DNA of 64,000 nucleotides from Bacilli bacterium (lineage in GTDB: Bacteria > Bacillota_I > Bacilli_A > RF39 > UBA660), in NCBI GenBank assembly GCA_017541885.1, contig JAFXYF010000013.1:1-64000 (forward strand). Reading direction: 5' to 3'. The notes below the pieces were generated by a model, which saw only the letters and a program-made list of their open reading frames with translations, searched no databases and was not told the origin of the DNA. The first letter of the stretch is position 1. Each line of letters starts with the position of its first letter. This document shows, piece by piece, positions 34,428 to 42,073 of the stretch. The position numbers were made by a program, and so were the translations under genes.

Positions 34428-35199
34428 ATAATTCTTCTACAAATGTTTTTTCTAGTTTTTTGAATAATAGATATCCAAATACTAAGATTACTACACTTAA
34501 TAATCCCCAAACTTCTAACCAGAATAAATCAGGAGTTTGATGGTAGTATAATGCAGAACGATATGACTCTACTATTACTGCCATTGGGTTAACATGCATT
34601 GCCCATTGGAATTTTTCTGGTAACATTGTTGATAAATAAACAATTGGTGTTGCGTAGAATCCTAAAGTCATTCCGATTTGTACGAAATGAGCTACATCGT
34701 TTACAAATACTGTAATACTAGATAGGATAAAGTTTATACCTAATGTTAGTAAGAATTGAATTAATACAATTAATGGGAAATATAGGAAATGAATTGTAAA
34801 TCCTACTCCACTTACTAATATAAATAAGAACATTATCAAGCATGTAATTAAAAAGTTTATTAATTGAGAAATTGTTACTGATAGAGGAATAATTTCTCTT
34901 GGGAAATATACTTTCTTTAGGATTGCTCCATTAAGGTTAATACAACTTGTTCCTGAAATAACTGCTGTTGTGAAGAAATTCCAAGGAATTAAAGCAACTA
35001 TCATAAAGATTGTATAGTTTTCTACTTCTACTCTTAAGATATATGGGAATACAAAGGCATATACTGCTAGCATTAATAATGGATTTAAGAATGTCCATAT
35101 TACTCCTAACCATGATCCTTTATATTTACCTCTTATCTCTTTTTTAACATTTGTTTTTAGAAGTTCTCGATACTTATATAATTCACTAAATACGTTCAT
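34426..35199 (-). CDS. ABC-2 type polysaccharide/teichoic acid exporter permease (Wzm/TagG)
   Basis: A 257-residue membrane protein with about six spans. The amphipathic N-terminus (YKYRELLKTNVKKEIRGKYK) and GVIWTFLNPLLMLAVYAFVF are the ABC-2 export signature. NDVAHFVQIGMTLGFYATPIVYL lies near the end. It exports a lipid-linked polymer with the ATPase encoded just upstream. The ATG at 35199, after GGGTGATT and immediately past the ATPase stop, is preferred to the overlapping GTG at 35214. Confidence 0.93.
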   Translation of the reverse strand: MNVFSELYKYRELLKTNVKKEIRGKYKGSWLGVIWTFLNPLLMLAVYAFVFPYILRVEVENYTIFMIVALIPWNFFTTAVISGTSCINLNGAILKKVYFPREIIPLSVTISQLINFLITCLIMFLFILVSGVGFTIHFLYFPLIVLIQFLLTLGINFILSSITVFVNDVAHFVQIGMTLGFYATPIVYLSTMLPEKFQWAMHVNPMAVIVESYRSALYYHQTPDLFWLEVWGLLSVVILVFGYLLFKKLEKTFVEEL

Positions 35200-35204
35200 C
35201 TTAA

Positions 35205-35948
35205 TCACCCACACACTTTAGAATATTCGTCTAGAACTTCTTCTACCTTTCCGTCTTTTCTAACTTCACCTTCGTATAGCCAAACTGCTCTATCACAGAA
35301 TTGTCTTACTTGATTCATATCATGAGTAACTATTACAATTGTTTTTCCTGCAGCTTTTAATTCTTTTAATTTCTTAAAACATTTTTCTTGGAAGTGATGA
35401 TCTCCTACTGCTAAGATTTCATCAATTAATAGAATATCTGCTTGAACATTAATAGCTACTGAGAAAGCTAGTCTCATATACATTCCAGAAGAATATGTTC
35501 TTACTGGATTATCAATAAATTCTTTTAATTCAGAGAACTCTATAATTTCATTAATTTTAGAATCAATTTCTTTTCTTGTTAGGCCAAAGATTGATGCATT
35601 AAAGTAGATATTTTCTCTACCTGTAAAATCATCATGGAATCCTGCACCTAACTCAAGTAATGAAGTTAATTTACCAACTGTAGTAATTCTTCCTTTATTT
35701 GGATAAATGATTTTAGTCATTAATTTTAATAAAGTTGATTTACCACTACCATTAGTACCAATTAAAGCTACGCTTTCACCTTGTTTAACTTCTAAATTAA
35801 TATCTTTTAAAACATGTAGTATATGATTTTTTTCTCTATTCTTTCTAGAAAAGAATAATAGCTTTTCTTTAAGAGTATGAGCTTTATCATAGTATAGTTT
35901 AAAATCTTTAGATACATGTGATACTTTTATTGCTACATCTTTTTCCAC
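35205..35948 (-). CDS. ABC exporter ATPase (Wzt/TagH type)
   Basis: A 247-residue ATPase: Walker A GTNGSGKST, Q-loop region, signature YSSGMYMRLAF, Walker B ILLIDEILAVGDHHF and the switch His in VIVTHDMNQV. It lacks the C-terminal carbohydrate-binding domain of long Wzt proteins, so it belongs to the short TagH/KpsT-like group and should not read a polymer-capping group. It begins at GTG 35948 behind AGAGGT. Its promoter is at 35989-36017. Confidence 0.93.
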   Translation of the reverse strand: MEKDVAIKVSHVSKDFKLYYDKAHTLKEKLLFFSRKNREKNHILHVLKDINLEVKQGESVALIGTNGSGKSTLLKLMTKIIYPNKGRITTVGKLTSLLELGAGFHDDFTGRENIYFNASIFGLTRKEIDSKINEIIEFSELKEFIDNPVRTYSSGMYMRLAFSVAINVQADILLIDEILAVGDHHFQEKCFKKLKELKAAGKTIVIVTHDMNQVRQFCDRAVWLYEGEVRKDGKVEEVLDEYSKVCG

Positions 35949-35988
35949 ACTAATACCTCTTTTCGCATTTCAATAATTGTACATTCCT

Positions 35989-36017
35989 ATTATAACAATT
36001 TTTAACTTACTTGTAAA
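35989..36017 (-). promoter_or_regulatory. promoter of the ABC exporter operon
   Basis: TTTACA and perfect TATAAT on the minus strand, 17-base spacing. Confidence 0.85.
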
Positions 36018-36042
36018 ACAAAAGAAAGCATTTGCTTTCTTT
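36018..36042 (-). terminator. terminator after the SGNH gene
   Basis: A perfect 10-bp stem (36021-36030 with 36033-36042), then TTTTGTTTT on the minus strand. Ends the long glycan operon. Confidence 0.78.
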
Positions 36043-36707
36043 TATTTATAAATATATTTCATTAGGATTTCTGTTATTTTTGCATATCCTAGTCCATTTG
36101 GATGTAAGCCATCATCAGTATAAGCTTCATCAAATAATCCATCTGTTCCAGTTAATTGATTATAGGCATCAATATATTCTACTCCATCAGTTTCAGCACA
36201 ATATTTCTTTAAATATGAATTGATAATTTTTATTTCTGAAATATGTCTTTCATTTACTCCAGGATGACTATTATTAACTGGGTATATAGAAATAATATAT
36301 ACTTCACTTTGACTTCTATTTTTTCTTACACCTTCAGCAATCTTTTCTATATTTCTAGCAACTTCTTTATTTAATTCTTCACTATCTTCCCATTCAATAT
36401 CATTTGTTCCGACATGAATAAATACTTTAGTTGGATTATATCTATAGATTCGCTTTTCCATATCTTTTAGGATGTCTGTAGTTTTATTTCCACAAACTCC
36501 ACTATTTACAATTGGAAAATCACTAAAGATTTTATCTGTTGGATACCAATCAAAGATAGAGTCTCCTACAAATACAATATTTTCATTTTGATATATATTA
36601 GTTGTTTTTGCTTGAACTTCTCCTAAGTTCATTGCCATAATCTTATTTGTACAAGTCATGATTAATAATGCTAGTATCACAACTCCTATTACGATTGTTT
36701 TTTTCAC
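36042..36707 (-). CDS. secreted SGNH/GDSL hydrolase
   Basis: A 221-residue esterase. An N-terminal hydrophobic signal/anchor spans about 5-25. SGNH blocks: VFVGDSIFDWYP (Ser), NSGVCGNKT (Gly), HVGTNDIEWE (Asn) and DDGLHPNGLGY (Asp-x-x-His). It probably removes or adds O-acetyl groups on the surface glycan. It lies 11 bases after the acyltransferase fusion gene, a frequent partner of SGNH enzymes. Start is GTG at 36707 behind AGGAGA. Confidence 0.9.
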   Translation of the reverse strand: MKKTIVIGVVILALLIMTCTNKIMAMNLGEVQAKTTNIYQNENIVFVGDSIFDWYPTDKIFSDFPIVNSGVCGNKTTDILKDMEKRIYRYNPTKVFIHVGTNDIEWEDSEELNKEVARNIEKIAEGVRKNRSQSEVYIISIYPVNNSHPGVNERHISEIKIINSYLKKYCAETDGVEYIDAYNQLTGTDGLFDEAYTDDGLHPNGLGYAKITEILMKYIYK

Positions 36708-36718
36708 AGTTTATTCTC

Positions 36719-39199
36719 CTAACTTTTTCTTTGTTTTCTATAGTTAGTAAGTGCACATAATCCAATATAAGCATTTACTAGGAATAATGGAATAAAGTTT
36801 ACTAAATATCTTGATCTTGTTTCCCATATTAATAAGAATAAGAATATACCGAATGTTGTGATATATAGAAGCAAGCTAAATTCTTTTAATTCTTTTGGAA
36901 GATATTTTCGATAACTAATTCCAAAGATCATTAACAATAATAGAATGAACCACTCTCCATTAGAAATACTCCAATAGATTATATCTTCTCCTTTAGAAGA
37001 TGATACTAGTTTTGTATATTTTTCATGTACTGGTTCTCTTACTAGTTTTACTCTTGAATAGAATGTTCCATCTGTCCATGTGTATGCAATCTTTCTATTA
37101 TAGAATGATAATACTTCATTATTCTTTGTCATTTCTTTAATTCTATTTTTAAGATTTTTCTTTACGACATTAATCTTAGTATCTTCTCCAACATAAGAGT
37201 TTATCTCTTTATATCTTTTTTCTGAATACTCTCCATTATTTTCCATTCCTATTAGAATATAATGAAGTGTTGGGATACGATACTTATTAATTGATTCTTT
37301 ATCAAAGAAATGATTTATGAATACTTTTTGTCCAATTAATGGTATTACTACTAACATAATAATTAGTGGAACAAAGATATATTTGTTTACTTTCTTGTTC
37401 TCTACTATTATTAAATAAATTAGTATGGCTATTAATAAAATTAATGTTGTTGGTTTTATTAATGAGCCGATTCCTATCATTGACCCTGATACCATTATAT
37501 AACTAATTTTTTGTTTTAGGAAGAAATATTTATACAAATAATAAATTGGTACAATGATAAATGGTAAAGATATAGTATCTGTATAAAATATTGGAATATA
37601 GAATACTAAAGGTGATAAGAATAATGCTAGTATCATGAATGAGAAACTATACTTTTCATTTATTAGTTTTATTAATTTATAAGTATATAATAATGCTACA
37701 TCTATCATGATAATATTTAGTATAATTCCTACTTCTATGAAATGACTCTTTATTCCAATTAAATATACTAACTTAAATAATATATCTAGAAGTGCTGCAA
37801 ACATAATATTGTTATCACAGACATAAAGATATGCTGAACCAAAAATTGGATGAGAAGATTTGGCGAAATCTACTGCTATATTAAATACTTGTCCAAAGTC
37901 CCATGATGGTTTAACCATAAACATATAAGCTATTCCTATTTGGAATAGAATATATAAAACTATTAAAATTATATTTATTACTTTATTTGTTTTTACTTTT
38001 TTTAATAGGAAATATAAACTTACTAAAATAATAATTGAAATAATTGTAGTTAAATAATTTAACTTAATAAAATGATATGGATTTATTATTAAATTTATTA
38101 CTATTAATACTAATAATAAAAACATTACTATCATAAATACTTTTATTAAGAATTTTGATATTTTATCAAAGTTCTTTTTTATTAATTCTTTTAGTGTTAC
38201 CCAAATCTTACTAAAGATAAATGATAATACTGATACTGATATCCATAGTAGAATTATTACTCCTAGATCTTTATATATGTTTTCATTTTGTATTGTTTTA
38301 GAAAAGATATTATAAATAATATTTTGGAATAATACATGAACTAGATAAACATAGAATACTAAGTTAGCACTTTTTTCTACAAAGTTATCTATAATTTTTG
38401 GTAGATTAAATTTCTTATTTTTAAAAAATAAGAATACTAACATAGTAGGAGCAACAACGAATATTGATAATGAGTTTAAGAAGACATCTATTAGAGTAGT
38501 TCTTGATACTATAAGTGTACATATTGGAATCATTATTATAGATATGATACTTGTAATTAATAATCTTTTAGATATCTTATAATCATACTTATATAAGTAA
38601 TAACCTAAGAATAGATAATTAGTATAACCTATTAAATTAGGTAATAAGAAATTACTCATTAGAGAATAACCAAATACTGTAGTTATTGCTTGGATACCTA
38701 AGAATGTATTACACATTATAAATATTAAAGCTATTAGTGTTTTTAATTCTTTTTGTTTTAAATTTAAGACTAATTTCTTTAAGAATGGAATAAACAAATA
38801 AATAGTAATTATTACTGGCATAAACCATAGATGATACTCTGTATTAGAACTTGTTATTTGTCTTACCATTTCAAAAATACTTAGTGTTGTTGTTTTAGTT
38901 ATTACATGATAAATATAATAAACAAACGAAAAGAAGAGAAATGGTACTATTAGACGCATTACTCTTTTTTTGAAATATGTAAAATAGTCTTCATCTTTTT
39001 TATTAAATAGTAAAATACCAGTCATCATAAAGAAGATTGGTACTCCTACTCTAGTAAATGAACTTAGGAGAGTCATAAGTAGAAATGACTTTGTATATCC
39101 AAAATATTTATAACAAAATATTCCTAATACATGTAAAAGAATAATCATTAGTATAGAAAATATTCTTAATTCATCAAGATATTTTATTCTTTTATTCAT
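36719..39199 (-). CDS. acyltransferase-3 domain fused to a polytopic GT-C-like domain
   Basis: An 826-residue integral membrane protein of about 20 spans. The N-terminal third (about 1-340) is an acyltransferase-3 (OatA/WecH-like) unit: YLDELRIFSILMIILLHVLG with its catalytic His, FMMTGILLF, YHLWFMP and FYVYLVHVLF. The C-terminal half resembles GT-C glycosyltransferases of the mannosyltransferase/ArnT kind: MFMVKPSWDFGQVFNIA as the first outer loop with an Asp, FYTDTISLPFIIVPIYYL, and a final soluble loop plus terminal spans. It may acylate and glycosylate the same polymer outside. The ATG at 39199 follows GGAGGAGAGG. Confidence 0.8.
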   Translation of the reverse strand: MNKRIKYLDELRIFSILMIILLHVLGIFCYKYFGYTKSFLLMTLLSSFTRVGVPIFFMMTGILLFNKKDEDYFTYFKKRVMRLIVPFLFFSFVYYIYHVITKTTTLSIFEMVRQITSSNTEYHLWFMPVIITIYLFIPFLKKLVLNLKQKELKTLIALIFIMCNTFLGIQAITTVFGYSLMSNFLLPNLIGYTNYLFLGYYLYKYDYKISKRLLITSIISIIMIPICTLIVSRTTLIDVFLNSLSIFVVAPTMLVFLFFKNKKFNLPKIIDNFVEKSANLVFYVYLVHVLFQNIIYNIFSKTIQNENIYKDLGVIILLWISVSVLSFIFSKIWVTLKELIKKNFDKISKFLIKVFMIVMFLLLVLIVINLIINPYHFIKLNYLTTIISIIILVSLYFLLKKVKTNKVINIILIVLYILFQIGIAYMFMVKPSWDFGQVFNIAVDFAKSSHPIFGSAYLYVCDNNIMFAALLDILFKLVYLIGIKSHFIEVGIILNIIMIDVALLYTYKLIKLINEKYSFSFMILALFLSPLVFYIPIFYTDTISLPFIIVPIYYLYKYFFLKQKISYIMVSGSMIGIGSLIKPTTLILLIAILIYLIIVENKKVNKYIFVPLIIMLVVIPLIGQKVFINHFFDKESINKYRIPTLHYILIGMENNGEYSEKRYKEINSYVGEDTKINVVKKNLKNRIKEMTKNNEVLSFYNRKIAYTWTDGTFYSRVKLVREPVHEKYTKLVSSSKGEDIIYWSISNGEWFILLLLMIFGISYRKYLPKELKEFSLLLYITTFGIFLFLLIWETRSRYLVNFIPLFLVNAYIGLCALTNYRKQRKS

Positions 39200-39221
39200 A
39201 TAACCTCTCCTCCCTATCAAT

Positions 39222-40160
39222 TTATTTATATAGTTTACAATAAATCTTTGTTAATAATTTATTTTTTTCTATTGTTCTTCTTAAGAATCCTCTATTTTCA
39301 TAATAGTAATTCTTTTTATAATCAGGTACTTCTTTCTTTAAATATGCAAATGCTTCATCAATGAATTCCATACCTACTCTTTTATCTTTTTGTACTCTTT
39401 GTTGAATTGTATAGTTTGTTACTATTCTTACTGTTAAACGATTTATTTTATCTTTTAACTCAGGTGTATCTTTTGTTAATTTACGAATCTTATCTATTAT
39501 TTTTAAGATATCAAAACAACGTCTATCTCTTACTGTTGTTTCACTATTACCATGAATTAAATAATAATTTAGACATTCATTTACTTTACCTATTTTATTT
39601 GCTTTTAGATATGCTTCTATTACAAAAGGTGCATCTTCATATTTTAAGTTTTCAACAAATCTAATTTTATTTTTAATTAATAAATCTCTTTTATAAATCT
39701 TTGCCCAAGGACATAGATATTCTGTAATTATATCTGGATTTTCTATTAAAGTAGAATCTTCAAAATCAGAAGTTCTTATTTCTTCAATATTACCATTATC
39801 ATATTCTTTATAGAAATCACATACTACTACATCTAAATTATTATTTTCTGCTTTATTAAACATTTCTTCACAAGCATTTTTTGCTAGATAGTCATCACTA
39901 TCTAAGAACATAATGTATTTAGAAGTTGCTTTTTCTATTCCGAAGTTTCTAGTTTTACCTATTCCTTGATTTTTATTTTTAAAATATTTTATTCTTTTAT
40001 CTTTATATTTTTTTACAAGATCTTCTGTACTATCAGTTGATCCATCATTAACAATAATAAACTCTAATTCTTTTTTAGTTTGATTAATTAATGAATCTAA
40101 ACATTTTTCAATATATTTTTCTGCATTATAAGCTGGTACTATGATACTAATATCACTCAT
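39222..40160 (-). CDS. family 2 glycosyltransferase
   Basis: A 312-residue GT-A transferase: ISIIVPAYNAEKYIEKCLDS, FIIVNDGSTD, the DxD site FLDSDDYLA and PWAKIYKRDLL as the acceptor-side block. The basic C-terminal tail ends with LLTKIYCKLYK, so it is probably peripheral on the inner membrane face. It builds the repeating unit; the sugar is unknown. 22 bases from the fusion gene downstream. Confidence 0.92.
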   Translation of the reverse strand: MSDISIIVPAYNAEKYIEKCLDSLINQTKKELEFIIVNDGSTDSTEDLVKKYKDKRIKYFKNKNQGIGKTRNFGIEKATSKYIMFLDSDDYLAKNACEEMFNKAENNNLDVVVCDFYKEYDNGNIEEIRTSDFEDSTLIENPDIITEYLCPWAKIYKRDLLIKNKIRFVENLKYEDAPFVIEAYLKANKIGKVNECLNYYLIHGNSETTVRDRRCFDILKIIDKIRKLTKDTPELKDKINRLTVRIVTNYTIQQRVQKDKRVGMEFIDEAFAYLKKEVPDYKKNYYYENRGFLRRTIEKNKLLTKIYCKLYK

Positions 40161-40172
40161 AATTTCACTCCT

Positions 40173-41045
40173 TTATAGTACATAAATTATTGTAATCATA
40201 CTTATCATATATAAGATTATACATATTATTAATTTCTTATCTGATAGAATTACATCTATTGGATCTCCATATGAATTACCTTCTATATTTAAGCTATATA
40301 ATTGAAGAATTACCATTAATAATGGAATTGTCCAGAATATATAACTATTTCCAATATGCTCTATTGTAGTTGGATCTATACACCATAAGATGTATGAAAC
40401 AATTGCTAGAGAAAATGCTACATACATATTTTTATCTAAGAATTCTTTATTATATAGTGTTAAAGATGTTCTAGACTTATCTCCATTTTTCATTATTTCA
40501 TTTCTTCTTTTACCAAAAGCTAAATAGAATGATCCAAAGATTATCATTAAGTATAGGTATTTAGATACTTCTACATTAATTACTAATCCTCCATAAATAA
40601 CTCTTAATATAAATCCTGTAACGATAACTACTACATCGATTATTGGAATATCTTTTAGTTTTTTACTATAGGCTATATTCATTACTAAATAGATTATTGG
40701 TATTAATAATACCCAAATACTTTCAATACTTTTTGAGATTATTCCTAAAAGAATTCCTAATACTATTAGTAGAATTCCTCTTATTAGTTTTGCTTCTTTA
40801 ATAGATACTTTTCCACTTGCTAGAGGTCTATTCTTTTTTATTGGATGTAATTTATCTTTATCAATATCTGCTATATCATTTGTTACATAGACAATACTTG
40901 AAGTAAATGAAAAGATAAAGAATGCTAAAACACTTGTTAATAACATTTCTTTATTTAAAATATTTAAACTAAAGAAGATTGGTAAAAATACTAAACCATT
41001 TTTTAACCAATGTTTTACTCTGATTAATTTTAAATAATTCTTCAT
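40173..41045 (-). CDS. UbiA family prenyltransferase, DPPR synthase-like
   Basis: A 290-residue membrane protein with about nine spans. The first loop motif is YVTNDIADIDKDKLHP (NDxxDxxxD) followed by KKNRPLASGKVS; the second is YSKKLKDIPIIDV. The N-terminus RVKHWLKNGLVFLPIFFS matches decaprenyl-phosphate 5-phosphoribosyltransferases rather than quinone-pathway enzymes. The expected reaction is transfer of phosphoribose from PRPP to polyprenyl phosphate, giving a donor for a pentose in the glycan after dephosphorylation. The HAD phosphatase at 44.7 kb is a candidate for that step. It is 2 bases from the DPM1-like gene upstream. Confidence 0.85.
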   Translation of the reverse strand: MKNYLKLIRVKHWLKNGLVFLPIFFSLNILNKEMLLTSVLAFFIFSFTSSIVYVTNDIADIDKDKLHPIKKNRPLASGKVSIKEAKLIRGILLIVLGILLGIISKSIESIWVLLIPIIYLVMNIAYSKKLKDIPIIDVVVIVTGFILRVIYGGLVINVEVSKYLYLMIIFGSFYLAFGKRRNEIMKNGDKSRTSLTLYNKEFLDKNMYVAFSLAIVSYILWCIDPTTIEHIGNSYIFWTIPLLMVILQLYSLNIEGNSYGDPIDVILSDKKLIICIILYMISMITIIYVL

Positions 41046-41046
41046 A

Positions 41047-42009
41047 TTATTTTTCCTCTAAATTCTCGGCAATTATATATCTAGGTCTTTGTTTTGTTTC
41101 ATTATACATTTTACCAATATATTCTCCAATAATACCGATAGAAATCATTTGTAATCCACCAATAAACCAAATAGATATTGATAAGAATGTCCAACCTGAA
41201 ACTGTATTTCCTGTTAAGTAACGGACTAGAGAATAAATCATTATTCCAATACTAATAAATAAAATTAAGAATCCTAAGATACAAATAAATCTTAATGGTT
41301 TAACTGAGAATGATGTAATACCATCCCAAGCAAAGTTTAACATTTTCTTTAGTGGGTATTTTGATTCTCCAGCAAAACGTTCTCTTCTTTCATAATAAAC
41401 AATATCTGATTTAAATCCTACTAAAGGAAACATTCCTCTTAAGAATAGATTTACTTCTTTATAATTAGAGAATTCTTCTAATACTCTTTTAGAAGTTAGT
41501 CGATAGTCTGCATGATTATATACACAATCTACTCCTAAGAATTTCATAAATTTATAGAATCCTTCTGCAGTTACTCGTTTAAAGAAAGTATCTTTCTTTC
41601 TAGCACTTCTAACTCCGTATACTACATCGCAACCATCTTTATACTTTTTAATCATTTCATCAATAGCATTAATATCATCTTGTAAATCTGCATCCATTGA
41701 AATTACTACATCGGCATAATTCTTTGCAGTCATTAATCCACCTAATAAAGCATTTTGATGTCCTCTATTTCTAGATAAAGTTATTCCGGTAAAAAGTTTT
41801 TCATGTTTATGAATATCTTTTATAATATCCCAAGTTTTATCTTTTGATCCGTCATTAACATACATTACTTTACTCTTTGGAGATATTTCTTTATCCTTTA
41901 TTAATTTTTGCATTTTTACTTTTAATTGTCTTGTAGTTTCTTCTAATACTTCTTCTTCGTTATAACAAGGAACTACAACATATAAAATTGGTTCTTTATG
42001 AAAGAACAT
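41047..42009 (-). CDS. DPM1-like polyprenyl-phosphate glycosyltransferase
   Basis: A 320-residue enzyme of the GtrB/ArnC group. The catalytic domain has VVVPCYNEEEVLEET, YVNDGSKDKTW and the metal site SMDADLQDD; GESKYPLKKMLNFAWDGITS precedes two membrane spans (about 235-260 and 272-295). It loads a nucleotide-activated sugar onto polyprenyl phosphate for use on the outer face. First gene of a unit with its own promoter at 42033-42061. Confidence 0.92.
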   Translation of the reverse strand: MFFHKEPILYVVVPCYNEEEVLEETTRQLKVKMQKLIKDKEISPKSKVMYVNDGSKDKTWDIIKDIHKHEKLFTGITLSRNRGHQNALLGGLMTAKNYADVVISMDADLQDDINAIDEMIKKYKDGCDVVYGVRSARKKDTFFKRVTAEGFYKFMKFLGVDCVYNHADYRLTSKRVLEEFSNYKEVNLFLRGMFPLVGFKSDIVYYERRERFAGESKYPLKKMLNFAWDGITSFSVKPLRFICILGFLILFISIGIMIYSLVRYLTGNTVSGWTFLSISIWFIGGLQMISIGIIGEYIGKMYNETKQRPRYIIAENLEEK

Positions 42010-42032
42010 ATAATCACCACTTTCTAAATTCT

Positions 42033-42061
42033 ATTATAGTAAACAAAAGGGATTTATGCAA
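42033..42061 (-). promoter_or_regulatory. internal promoter of the 41047-36042 gene block
   Basis: TTGCAT and TATAAT on the minus strand, 17-base spacing. The -35 box lies in the loop of the terminator hairpin of the gene before it. Confidence 0.65.
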
Positions 42062-42073
42062 ATTATAAATCCC
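42045..42073 (-). terminator. terminator-like hairpin after the 889-residue protein gene
   Basis: A perfect 9-bp stem (42049-42057 with 42065-42073), then TTTTGTTT on the minus strand; the stop codon is at the loop. It may be leaky, as related genes follow. Confidence 0.6.

Noticed and set aside
36032-36223. Plus-strand frame opposite the SGNH gene
   Set aside because: Leu/His-rich shadow of the minus-strand gene with no ribosome site. Similar shadows opposite the glucosaminidase, lipoprotein and GT2 genes were also left out.
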